A DNA stretch of 10,948 nt from Clostridiaceae bacterium (GTDB taxonomy: Bacteria; Bacillota; Clostridia; Acetivibrionales; DTU013), in NCBI GenBank assembly GCA_012799845.1, contig JAAZKL010000065.1, positions 1-10,948 on the forward strand, read 5' to 3'. Each line of letters begins with the position of its first letter. Position 1 is the stretch's first letter. Shown here piece after piece: positions 5,619 to 10,948 of the stretch. The position numbers were made by a program, and so were the translations under genes. Below the pieces are notes generated by a model. The model had not been told where the DNA came from. It did not search any database and was given only the letters and a program-made list of their open reading frames with translations.

Positions 5619-5679
5619 TCATACACCGGATATTCGAAATGGATCAATAAAGTCATCTGTATTTTTGAGGAGTGTGAAT

Positions 5680-5949
5680 ATGGATACGGACAAAAAGGCA
5701 ATAGAAATTATCACCGGCAGATACGGGAGGGGAACTCCGGATCAGAATCAAATTGTTGACTCGATCCTGGGAGGGAAACATGCAGGTGAAAGGTTTGATA
5801 CTTACTTTCACTGGTATAACCTGTTGCATGAACTGGGGCATGGCATAATGCACTTTAATGCAGATGAGCACCCGACGATTTGGATCCAAACCTCGAAGGC
5901 AGGAGAAAGTATTTATGAAATGGTTGAAAAAGATACATACAGGCCATGA
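5680..5949 (+). CDS. Short HExxH metallopeptidase-like protein, probably 3'-truncated
   Basis: An 89-residue product from an ATG with TGAGGAG seven bases upstream. Its frame is open upstream into the hydrolase gene, but this is clearly the start. The middle reads FDTYFHWYNLLHELGHGIMHFN (residues 39-60). HELGH (50-54) is a zincin-type zinc site with Glu51 as the catalytic candidate. Sequence character changes after ADEHPT (61-66): IWIQTSKAGESIYEMVEKDTYRP has no third metal ligand in a recognisable setting. From memory of similar clostridial proteins, I expect a longer protein with an acidic or histidine ligand further on, so the 3' part has probably been lost near base 5875. A small intact protein cannot be ruled out. 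It follows the hydrolase by 61 bases in the same direction. Confidence 0.6.
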   Translation: MDTDKKAIEIITGRYGRGTPDQNQIVDSILGGKHAGERFDTYFHWYNLLHELGHGIMHFNADEHPTIWIQTSKAGESIYEMVEKDTYRP

Positions 5950-6044
5950 AATTTCAGCTTTCCCGATAACTTTCTTGTAAACTCGCTGAGAACTGGGAAA
6001 CATATTTGTAACTATAAAATCGGAATACGATGGAGTGATTTAAG

Positions 6045-7076
6045 TTGAGAGTTGCCTTTTTTGATACAAAGCCGTATGATATACCCGGCTTTGAAAGAAG
6101 TATTGAAAATAAAGATATCACGATCAAGTTTTATGAAGCAAAGCTGTGCCCGGATACGGTGCAGCTCGCCGAAGGCTACGATGCAGTATGCATATTTGTA
6201 AACGATACTGTAAACAAGGAAGTTATCGATAAACTGCATGGATATGGCGTGAAGCTGATCGCACTTCGCTGCGCCGGATACAACAATGTAGATATAAAGT
6301 ATTGCTACGGAAAGATCCACGTGGTGCATGTGCCGGAATATTCGCCTTATGCAGTCGCCGAACATACCATGGCAATGCTGTTGGCCCTGGTCAGAAGGAT
6401 CCATAAGGCTTATAACAGGACAAGGGAATTCAATTTTTCACTGAACGGCTTTACCGGTTTTGATTTGCATGGCAAAACAGTCGGAATTATCGGCACCGGG
6501 AAAATCGGATGCGTCTTCGGCGATATCTGCCGCGGATTCGGCATGCGGACGGTTGCTTATGACCCGTTTCCAAGGGGAAATGCAGGTTTTGAATACCTGT
6601 CTCTTAATGAATTATTCGAGCAAAGCGACATTATCTCCCTTCATTGTCCGCTGATTGCCGAAACGAAACATATGATCGATGAACAGGCAATTGCCAGGAT
6701 GAAAAAGGGCGTAATTATCATCAACACATCCAGGGGCGGCCTGATCGATACGGAAAGCCTGATCAAAGGAATCAAGGAGCGTAAGATCGGCGGCGCATGC
6801 CTGGATGTGTACGAAGAAGAAGGAGATATATTTTTTAACGACTTGTCCGGCCATATCATGGATGATGATACACTGGCGAGACTTATCTCCATGCCGAATG
6901 TGATCGTGACCGGGCACCAGGCGTTTTTGACCGAGGAGGCCCTTAACAACATTGCACAAACCACTGTTAATAATATTATCTCCTTCTTCATTAACGGGAC
7001 CTGTGAAAACGAGCTTTGCTATCGATGCGGAAAAGTAGAGAGATGTAAGTATACGAGGGATAAGAAGTGTTTTTGA
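6045..7076 (+). CDS. ldhA: D-lactate dehydrogenase-type D-2-hydroxyacid dehydrogenase with Cys-rich tail
   Basis: A 343-residue protein of the NAD-dependent D-2-hydroxyacid dehydrogenase family, LdhA branch, which reduces pyruvate to D-lactate to reoxidise NADH in fermentation. RCAGYNNVDI (75-84) and VPEYSPYAVAEHTM (96-109) are family signatures. The NAD-binding GTGKIG spans 150-155 with Asp173 of AYDPFP beyond it. The catalytic set is Arg230 in NTSRGGLID, a glutamate in the DVYEEEGDIFF cluster (257-259) and His291 in VTGHQAFLTEEAL. The DVYEEEGDIFF segment points to LdhA rather than PdxB or SerA types. The TTG start has GGAGTGA six bases upstream. Unusual is the C-terminal tail with Cys320, Cys325, Cys328, Cys334 and Cys342, about 14 residues longer than the E. 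coli enzyme. A different 2-oxoacid substrate is the main alternative. Confidence 0.87.
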   Translation: MRVAFFDTKPYDIPGFERSIENKDITIKFYEAKLCPDTVQLAEGYDAVCIFVNDTVNKEVIDKLHGYGVKLIALRCAGYNNVDIKYCYGKIHVVHVPEYSPYAVAEHTMAMLLALVRRIHKAYNRTREFNFSLNGFTGFDLHGKTVGIIGTGKIGCVFGDICRGFGMRTVAYDPFPRGNAGFEYLSLNELFEQSDIISLHCPLIAETKHMIDEQAIARMKKGVIIINTSRGGLIDTESLIKGIKERKIGGACLDVYEEEGDIFFNDLSGHIMDDDTLARLISMPNVIVTGHQAFLTEEALNNIAQTTVNNIISFFINGTCENELCYRCGKVERCKYTRDKKCF

Positions 7077-7124
7077 TTATCCCATTAAAATGTGCCATTT
7101 GAACGTTGGATCTCAGAACTGTAA

Positions 7125-7250
7125 ACCCCCATACGAAATAATGGCCTTGTTGTTGTAAATAAAAAAGACTTTGAAAATGTCAGGTATCTGAACAAGGATA
7201 AAGGAAGCATATGGGCGCTGGACCAGGATGATATATTATCACATGTCTGA
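7125..7250 (+). pseudogene. C-terminal remnant of an unidentified protein
   Basis: An open frame without start codon or ribosome binding site. It reads RNNGLVVVNKKDFENVRYLN, then KDKGSIWALDQDDILSHV, and stops at TGA 7248-7250. Composition and flow look like real protein, so I take it as the tail of a lost gene. The family is not recognised. A REP-like palindrome begins two bases after its stop. Confidence 0.35.
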
Positions 7251-7252
7251 AA

Positions 7253-7277
7253 TGTCAAGGGGACGGTTCTTCTGACA
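7253..7277. repeat. REP-like short palindromic element with GGGGACGGTTCT core
   Basis: A 25-base element bounded by the inverted ends TGTCA (7253-7257) and TGACA (7273-7277), with the core AGGGGACGGTTCTTC. Elements of this form (GTCA, GGGACGGTTCT, TGAC) recur in intergenic regions of many Clostridia and other bacteria. I recall them linked to REP-associated IS200-like transposases. Only one copy is in the window and no transposase gene is present. It sits two bases after the stop of a gene remnant, a typical landing position. Confidence 0.5.
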
Positions 7278-7287
7278 AAGCACTATC

Positions 7288-7328
7288 CAACAGCATATTT
7301 TATTATATGTATATGTTGCCGGCTGTTG
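7288..7328. repeat. Inverted repeat upstream of peptidase gene
   Basis: CAACAGC (7288-7294) and GCTGTTG (7322-7328) are perfect 7-base arms around 27 mostly AT bases. Adjoining TAT and ATA extend the pairing across a one-base bulge. It lies just upstream of the predicted -35 box of the peptidase gene. It may be a terminator-like stem for the remnant before it or an operator. Confidence 0.35.
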
Positions 7329-7335
7329 ATAATAT

Positions 7336-7363
7336 TTGCTAAAATTATGAATAATATTATATT
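7336..7363 (+). promoter_or_regulatory. Candidate sigma-A promoter of the S51 peptidase-like gene
   Basis: TTGCTA (7336-7341), a 16-bp spacer and TATATT (7358-7363) stand just before the gene. The start site would be near 7370, leaving a short leader of about 14 bases that still includes the GAGGG ribosome binding site. Confidence 0.45.
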
Positions 7364-7383
7364 TAATGGGTTTTGAGGGTTGC

Positions 7384-8004
7384 ATGTTAATACTATGTTC
7401 TAATGGTTTGTCAAGTGATAATGTCAAACATGAATTGAAGAAGTATCTATCTGACGATAATACTAGTGCAGCACTGGTCATAACTGCAGATAATATTTAC
7501 AAGGCAGAAAACTACCATGTTGCGCGTTGTATTGATGAACTAAAAGATTTGGGACTGCATGTTGATATTATTGATATAGATGTCTCGCCATGTGAAGAAC
7601 TCCTAAAATATAGTGTAGTTGAGTTTATTGGGGGTAACCCTTTTTATTTATTGGAGTCAATTAGAAAATGCCGTGGCGAAGATATTTTAAGGATAATATG
7701 CAGAAACCGAATATTGATCGGATGGAGCGCAGCGACCTTTGTATTTGGACCGACTCTTGAACTGGTATACAAGTATTCTCCGGAACTTAATACGGTAGGG
7801 CTTATATCGATGAAAGCGCTTGCGTTGACAGATGTTGAAGTTCTTCCGCATTATTCAAGATATTTGAGCAGATTTGACAGATTCGAAGAACGATGCAAGG
7901 AGTATGAGAAAGAAAACAATAAGCGAGTTATAAGAATAAATGACGGAGACGCAGTTTTTATCATTGGTGATGAGAAAAAAATAATCAGAATGTCTAAAAT
8001 CTGA
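7384..8004 (+). CDS. S51 peptidase E-like (type 1 glutamine amidotransferase fold) protein
   Basis: A 206-residue protein resembling aspartyl dipeptidase (peptidase E) homologues, which in characterised members cleave Asp-X dipeptides in the cytoplasm. MLILCSNGLSS opens the first strand. SAALVITADN and FIGGNPFYLLESI (about 82-94, the family GGNTFYL motif) follow. GWSAATFVFGPTLELV carries the nucleophile elbow with Ser115, and VEVLPHYSRY contains His156, which matches the family PHY/PHF histidine. The glycine that normally follows SA (GxSAG) is alanine here, a conservative change. The ATG at 7384 has GAGGG four bases upstream; an ATG at 7366 in frame lies at the predicted transcription start and is less likely. 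Length is near that of short family members (about 200-230). It stands alone between gene remnants; the substrate is unknown. Confidence 0.78.
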   Translation: MLILCSNGLSSDNVKHELKKYLSDDNTSAALVITADNIYKAENYHVARCIDELKDLGLHVDIIDIDVSPCEELLKYSVVEFIGGNPFYLLESIRKCRGEDILRIICRNRILIGWSAATFVFGPTLELVYKYSPELNTVGLISMKALALTDVEVLPHYSRYLSRFDRFEERCKEYEKENNKRVIRINDGDAVFIIGDEKKIIRMSKI

Positions 8005-8186
8005 TCCAAATAAGTAATCTGCTCAATGTTACTATTGATTTTCTTGTCAGAGACCAGGAGTGTACGCGCAGTATTCCATCCAATACGACGACAGATTTGG
8101 ATAAACTTAATGATTTCAGACTGGAAGCAAATAGAAACACATATGCGGCATTTGATATCAATGGTATAATTATGGGTGTGCTATAA
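7998..8186 (+). pseudogene. Unidentified C-terminal gene remnant
   Basis: An open frame overlapping the end of the peptidase gene in another phase. It reads VTIDFLVRDQECTRSI, then TTDLDKLNDFRLEANRNTY and AAFDINGIIMGVL, and ends at TAA 8184-8186. It has no start codon with a ribosome binding site but looks protein-like in its second half, so it is probably the 3' end of a deleted gene. The family is not recognised and the call is tentative. Confidence 0.3.
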
Positions 8187-8206
8187 ATCCCATATATCAT
8201 TGATTT

Positions 8207-8425
8207 TTGTCCAAATATAGTTTTACTGGACTGAATCAGAAACCAAGCCGGACACGTCCCGTTGAGTTATTAAAATGTTGTGAATTATATAGCAAAGGAG
8301 ACAATTGGCTGCATCCGGGCAATGCACTATATCGATATCTGATCATGCCTATGTTAATCAAAAAGGGAATGCGCAGCTACAATAAAGAGCATGTTTTATA
8401 CATGAAAAAATCACAGAAAGGATAA
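8207..8425 (+). pseudogene. C-terminal fragment of an unidentified protein upstream of tetR
   Basis: The frame is open from just after a TGA at 8201-8203 and contains a TTG at 8207, but no ribosome binding site precedes it. The 72 residues look like a genuine protein end: PVELLKCCELYSKGDNWLHP, then GNALYRYLIMPMLIKKGMRS and EHVLYMKKS. The basic, tyrosine- and cysteine-containing tail suggests an enzyme subunit end, perhaps an oxidoreductase; that is a guess. It ends 7 bases before the TetR start, so the complete gene was probably in one operon with the regulator and may have been its target. Its 5' part is missing, so it is treated as a 5'-truncated remnant. Confidence 0.45.
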
Positions 8426-8432
8426 GAGAGTA

Positions 8433-9017
8433 ATGGCACGAATGCAGCCTGAATTGAGAAAGCAGGAATTGGTCAGGATAGCGCTTCGCCAGTTTTTGCA
8501 GCAGGGTTATGAAAAAACCTCTGTCCGTTCTATCGTAAAAGAGGCGAATGGCGAAATCGGCATGTTTTATCATCATTTTGCCTCTAAGGAGGAAATATTC
8601 GAAGCGGTGCTGGAGCAATACAATATTGCGTACATCGAAAAAATCAGGCAAATCATAAACGAGGGAAAAGGATTATCATTTTGGGATCTGCTGGAGCATA
8701 TTTTCCCGTATATGGAAAGCTCTTTGGACGAATACTCAAAAATGAACCATGGAGCAGCAAATACGCAGGTATTGACGATGCTTCATCAAAAAACGCTCAT
8801 GTCTTTAAGGCCGATTTTCTGCGAACTGATTCATGACTATATCCAGTGCGGAGAAATTTTGCCGCCGAAAACAGAAACCGGTTTATTGACAGACTTTCTG
8901 CTTTTCGGTATAAGCGCAGTAATTCATTACAATAGAGAAAATGACTCTGAAGAGAAAAAAGAAGCACTTAAAGCATTGATTTACAGGTTGCTTGGCATAA
9001 CGCCCGGATTGTGTTGA
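8433..9017 (+). CDS. TetR/AcrR family transcriptional regulator
   Basis: A 194-residue one-component repressor of normal family length. Residues 9-55 form the DNA-binding three-helix domain: RKQELVRIALRQFLQQGYEK, TSVRSIVKEANGEIGMFYHHFASKEEIFEAVL. The second part includes the helix-turn-helix, and the FYHHFASKEEIF motif is the classic TetR signature. The NGEIGMFYHHF variant replaces the usual AGVSxGTLYxYF. The remainder is a helical ligand-binding and dimerisation domain of unknown specificity. ATG 8433 is preceded by GGATAAGAGAG, a modest ribosome binding site. TetR proteins usually control a neighbouring exporter or enzyme and themselves; here the only close partner is the truncated gene ending 7 bases upstream, so the regulator may have lost its target. 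The stop codon lies within a terminator-like hairpin. Confidence 0.9.
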   Translation: MARMQPELRKQELVRIALRQFLQQGYEKTSVRSIVKEANGEIGMFYHHFASKEEIFEAVLEQYNIAYIEKIRQIINEGKGLSFWDLLEHIFPYMESSLDEYSKMNHGAANTQVLTMLHQKTLMSLRPIFCELIHDYIQCGEILPPKTETGLLTDFLLFGISAVIHYNRENDSEEKKEALKALIYRLLGITPGLC

Positions 9018-9030
9018 GATAATCCGGGCG
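9001..9030 (+). terminator. Ten-base-pair hairpin spanning the TetR stop codon
   Basis: CGCCCGGATT (9001-9010) pairs perfectly with AATCCGGGCG (9021-9030) around a 10-base loop that contains the TGA stop. It is a stable GC-rich stem at the gene end, but only weakly T-rich sequence follows (TTCATTTTTG from about 9047). It may terminate poorly or protect the 3' end of the mRNA. Confidence 0.5.
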
Positions 9031-9066
9031 CTCATGATATAAGGTATTCATTTTTGTAAGTGTGTT

Positions 9067-9264
9067 TTAAAAGAACGCCGCTCCGCCGCAGGTGATCCAC
9101 GACACAATTATCGCTGTTATCAATGACCCGAGGTATACCTTGCCCGTCTTTCGGTAGAAATATGTTGCAACAAAGAACAGCACGAAAAACTGCGGGAAAA
9201 TAAGCACAAGCGCGCTCATGAACGGGCCGTCGAACAACGAAAGGCCGACCAGCGCCCAGCCTGT
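9067..9264 (-). pseudogene. C-terminal fragment of a membrane protein
   Basis: Read on the minus strand, an open frame of about 65 residues ends at TAA 9067-9069. It is strongly hydrophobic: SALVLIFPQFFVLFFVATYF forms one membrane span, then the basic turn YRKTGKVY, then a second span LGSLITAIIVSWITCGGA. This loop-and-span layout is typical of the last two helices of a polytopic inner membrane protein. An ATG occurs inside (about 9218-9220) but has no ribosome binding site, and a TGA closes the frame upstream at 9265-9267. I therefore take it as the 3' remnant of a larger minus-strand gene. The family is not identified. It lies tail to tail with the TetR gene. Confidence 0.5.
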
Positions 9265-9553
9265 TCAGTGATCCGAATGACTGACATATCAGTCCGGTCT
9301 GTTACATTGCTGCCGCATGTGAAATTGTATGGATGTGATTAACATGCTTATTCTTATATTACCATATATTATATCCGGAAGAAAGATGGTCCTTGCCACG
9401 CAAAAGTCATTGCGAAAAAAATATGCCTTATATCATTGCCGCAGACTGTCAAAGGCAAAGTCGCACATCTCCAATAAAGCGGAAATGTCAATATCATGAT
9501 AGTTTTACTGCAATTATTTTATATCATGGAAATTATATATCTTAATTAATAAG
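9265..9553. other. Intergenic region without a recognisable gene
   Basis: About 290 AT-rich bases with no supported reading frame on either strand. A 40-codon plus frame from the ATG near 9421 lacks a ribosome binding site and protein-like character. The stretch ends in a strong terminator, so a small untranslated RNA could be made here, but I see no clear promoter. Confidence 0.4.
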
Positions 9554-9605
9554 ATCCTCCATTGTCAAACCATGACTTGAGCGGGTTTGCAATGGGGGAT
9601 TTTTG
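9554..9605 (+). terminator. Strong intrinsic terminator
   Basis: The left arm 9554-9571 (ATCCTCCATTGTCAAACC) pairs with the right arm 9584-9600 (GGTTTGCAATGGGGGAT) over about 17 bp, with one bulged T and one G-U pair. Five T follow directly (9600-9604). This is a textbook plus-strand terminator. No gene stands immediately upstream, so it ends either read-through from tetR, an unseen small RNA, or a deleted gene. It also insulates the LuxR-type gene downstream. Confidence 0.75.
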
Positions 9606-9650
9606 TATGCATGAATTTATCAACCATTATTATCTTATTGACTTCGTATA

Positions 9651-9659
9651 TGATAGAAT
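9651..9659 (+). promoter_or_regulatory. Extended -10 promoter of the LuxR-type gene
   Basis: TGATAGAAT (9651-9659) is an extended -10 element (TGnTAGAAT, five of six in the hexamer). The -35 region is weak, though a TTGACT lies closer (9638-9643). Transcription would begin near 9666, with a leader of about 39 bases. Confidence 0.4.
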
Positions 9660-9677
9660 AAATATATGTCGGTAAGA

Positions 9678-9699
9678 AACCGCCGTTGAGCGGGAGGTT
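9678..9699 (+). promoter_or_regulatory. Hairpin that can hide the ribosome binding site
   Basis: AACC (9678-9681) can pair with GGTT (9696-9699), and CCG (9683-9685) with CGG (9691-9693), around a TTGAG loop. The Shine-Dalgarno GGAGG (9693-9697), 7 bases before the ATG, is inside the fold. The stem is short, so translation may only be tuned rather than switched. Confidence 0.35.
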
Positions 9700-9704
9700 A
9701 CAGC

Positions 9705-10948
9705 ATGAACGGATTTAAGGCTTTAAATGCCCGCAGGATTTCCGTCGCGGCTTTTTCATTTTCATTTGCGTATATGCTCTCCTTCCTGTTTGAGGGGCAG
9801 GTTCTGTATAGCCTGCTGGATCTGTATGGAACAGATGCCGGTCATTATATAGTGGCTGCAATTATCGCTCATTTTACAGGGCTTCTCACCTGCGGTCTGT
9901 TTGTCAGGTCCCAGGCGGCTGCCAAAAATATGATGCTCGCCGGCATGGGCGTATGCCTTGCTGCCACCGTCCCATTCTTTTTTGCTCCTTCCCTCCTATG
10001 GCTGGGCGGATTGATTATCAGTGCATACTTTAGTGGCTGCGCTGTAGCAGCATGGGGATTTTTCCTCAGGGCTTTTACGCCAGGGAACGAGCGTATTAAG
10101 TCCTGCGCGGATGTTCTGATTTATTCCAATCTTTTGATGATCGCAGTCAATGTGGTTGCCATGAATCTCTCGCCGATTATCGGGCTAAGCCTGGCTATGC
10201 TTTGCCTTGTGACCGGTACAGCCTTCATTTGGATGCTGCCGGCAGGACAGGAAAATGAGCGGAATAAAAAAATTATTAATAACGCACATGGCAGCATTAA
10301 AAACCCACTATTATTGCTGTGTCTTTTTGTATTTATCATTACGATTAATTCCGGGCTGATGTACCAGGTCATAAACCCGGCTTTTGAGCATCTGACGGGG
10401 CTGGTGAGCTGGTATTGGGCAGTGCCTTATATCGTGGCGCTTGTTATTATGCGCAACCTGCCTCTGAAAGCAAAGCGTTCCAGGATTTTGTACATTGGAA
10501 TGGCAATGATCATGGGAGCTTTCATCAGCTTTATGTTGCCGGGCCGAAAGACTTCCGACTATCTGATCGTGGATACGCTGATGCTCGGCGCTTGCGGTAT
10601 TTTTGACCTGTTTTGGTGGTGCATCCTTGGAGAAATGCTGGATCATAGCGGCAATCCGGCACAAGCCTTTGGCATTGGACTTTCCGCAAATGTATTCGGC
10701 GTCCTTTGCGGAGGTGTCCTGGGAATGGCCGTAACATCTATCGGGCTTCCCGGCGCAGAAGTTGCGGTGATAGCCCTTACCGTGGTTTGCGTTACACTGG
10801 TCATGCTGCCGCCGCTGAACCGCCAGCTTGTTTTACTGCTGAAAAGTCATACCTACCTTGCCGCTTATGACAATATGAGCCAGTCACAGCAAACGGACAT
10901 TTTTCGTCAAATTAAAACTCTTGACCCGCTGACCGTCCGGGAGCAAGA
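9705..10948 (+). CDS. Membrane-bound LuxR-family regulator with MFS-like multi-spanning N-terminal domain (3' end outside window)
   Basis: One frame runs uninterrupted for 414 codons from ATG 9705 (GGGAGG upstream) to the window edge. About residues 10-365 are almost entirely hydrophobic, with short charged turns. By eye there are about twelve membrane segments: for example VAAFSFSFAYMLSFLF near the start, ALVIMRN and ILYIGMAMIMGAFISFML in the middle, and VFGVLCGGVLGMAV near the end. A hydrophilic linker follows (SHTYLAAYDNMSQSQQTDIF). Then comes LDPLTVREQ, which matches the first helix of a LuxR/GerE helix-turn-helix (LTxREx). The protein is thus probably a one-component regulator that senses through a transporter-like membrane domain, a layout known in Eggerthella and Clostridia. 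The remaining HTH of about 55 residues lies beyond the window. The signal and targets are unknown. Confidence 0.8.
   Translation, partial: MNGFKALNARRISVAAFSFSFAYMLSFLFEGQVLYSLLDLYGTDAGHYIVAAIIAHFTGLLTCGLFVRSQAAAKNMMLAGMGVCLAATVPFFFAPSLLWLGGLIISAYFSGCAVAAWGFFLRAFTPGNERIKSCADVLIYSNLLMIAVNVVAMNLSPIIGLSLAMLCLVTGTAFIWMLPAGQENERNKKIINNAHGSIKNPLLLLCLFVFIITINSGLMYQVINPAFEHLTGLVSWYWAVPYIVALVIMRNLPLKAKRSRILYIGMAMIMGAFISFMLPGRKTSDYLIVDTLMLGACGIFDLFWWCILGEMLDHSGNPAQAFGIGLSANVFGVLCGGVLGMAVTSIGLPGAEVAVIALTVVCVTLVMLPPLNRQLVLLLKSHTYLAAYDNMSQSQQTDIFRQIKTLDPLTVREQ

Noticed and set aside
5566..5679. Upstream extension of the HExxH protein into the hydrolase gene
   Set aside because: That stretch is the hydrolase gene in another frame; TGAGGAG places the start at 5680.
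6641..6991. Long minus-strand frames opposite the dehydrogenase
   Set aside because: Antisense to catalytic motifs of the dehydrogenase; no start signals.
7239..7481. Minus-strand frame across the peptidase promoter
   Set aside because: Covers the promoter, inverted repeat and gene start; no ribosome binding site and no recognisable domain.
9421..9543. Possible 40-codon small protein in the 9.4-9.5 kb spacer
   Set aside because: No ribosome binding site and irregular composition with no hydrophobic or motif signal.
10121..10737. Minus-strand and alternative plus-strand frames near the window end
   Set aside because: All lie inside the uninterrupted membrane LuxR frame, which has clear membrane segments and an in-frame LTVREQ.

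Overview
The window looks like a low-to-mid GC Bacillota (Clostridia-type) chromosome. The evidence is AGGAGG-type ribosome binding sites, TTG and GTG starts used beside ATG, recognisable sigma-A promoters, and protein families typical of anaerobic Firmicutes: a truncated ECF sigma factor, a Uma2 nuclease, a LdhA-type D-lactate dehydrogenase and a membrane-anchored LuxR regulator. No tRNA, rRNA, CRISPR array or intact insertion sequence was seen. Family assignments come from reading the translated sequence by eye, not from a database search.

Layout. Bases 1-1268 hold the end of an ABC exporter operon: the C-terminal part of an ATPase, coupled by an ATGA overlap to an ABC-2 type permease. Bases 1270-2505 are mostly decayed: a frameshifted lipoprotein remnant behind an intact-looking promoter, a long hairpin, an ECF sigma factor cut off after region 2 behind a plausible ECF-type promoter, and an N-terminal gene fragment on the minus strand that meets it tail to tail. 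Bases 2506-3320 hold the most distinctive unit: a minus-strand gene that fuses a Phd/YefM antitoxin-like DNA-binding domain to a Uma2-type PD-(D/E)XK nuclease domain. Its promoter is embedded in four AGCTA-centred operator-like repeats spaced about two helical turns apart.

Bases 3467-7076 run on the plus strand. First comes a C45-type (acyltransferase-like) fragment that ends just after its expected nucleophilic cysteine. Then follow a VOC-fold protein, a beta-lactamase-fold hydrolase with cysteine in place of the usual nucleophilic serine and a DUF2164-like C-terminal domain, a short HExxH protein, and a D-lactate dehydrogenase with a cysteine-rich tail. Bases 7077-8432 contain an S51 (peptidase E-like) gene flanked by three unassigned gene remnants and a short REP-like palindrome. 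Bases 8433-9030 hold a TetR regulator whose stop codon lies in the loop of a 10-bp hairpin. Bases 9031-9704 hold a minus-strand membrane-protein remnant, then a strong plus-strand terminator with no evident upstream gene. The window ends inside a multi-spanning membrane LuxR-type regulator whose ribosome binding site can be folded into a hairpin.

The overall pattern is intact short genes alternating with gene ends and beginnings. This suggests an accessory region that has suffered repeated deletions, although a misassembly cannot be excluded from sequence alone. The best candidate for something undescribed is the self-contained antitoxin-domain/nuclease fusion with its operator array. Second is the cysteine-for-serine hydrolase fused to a DUF2164-like domain.
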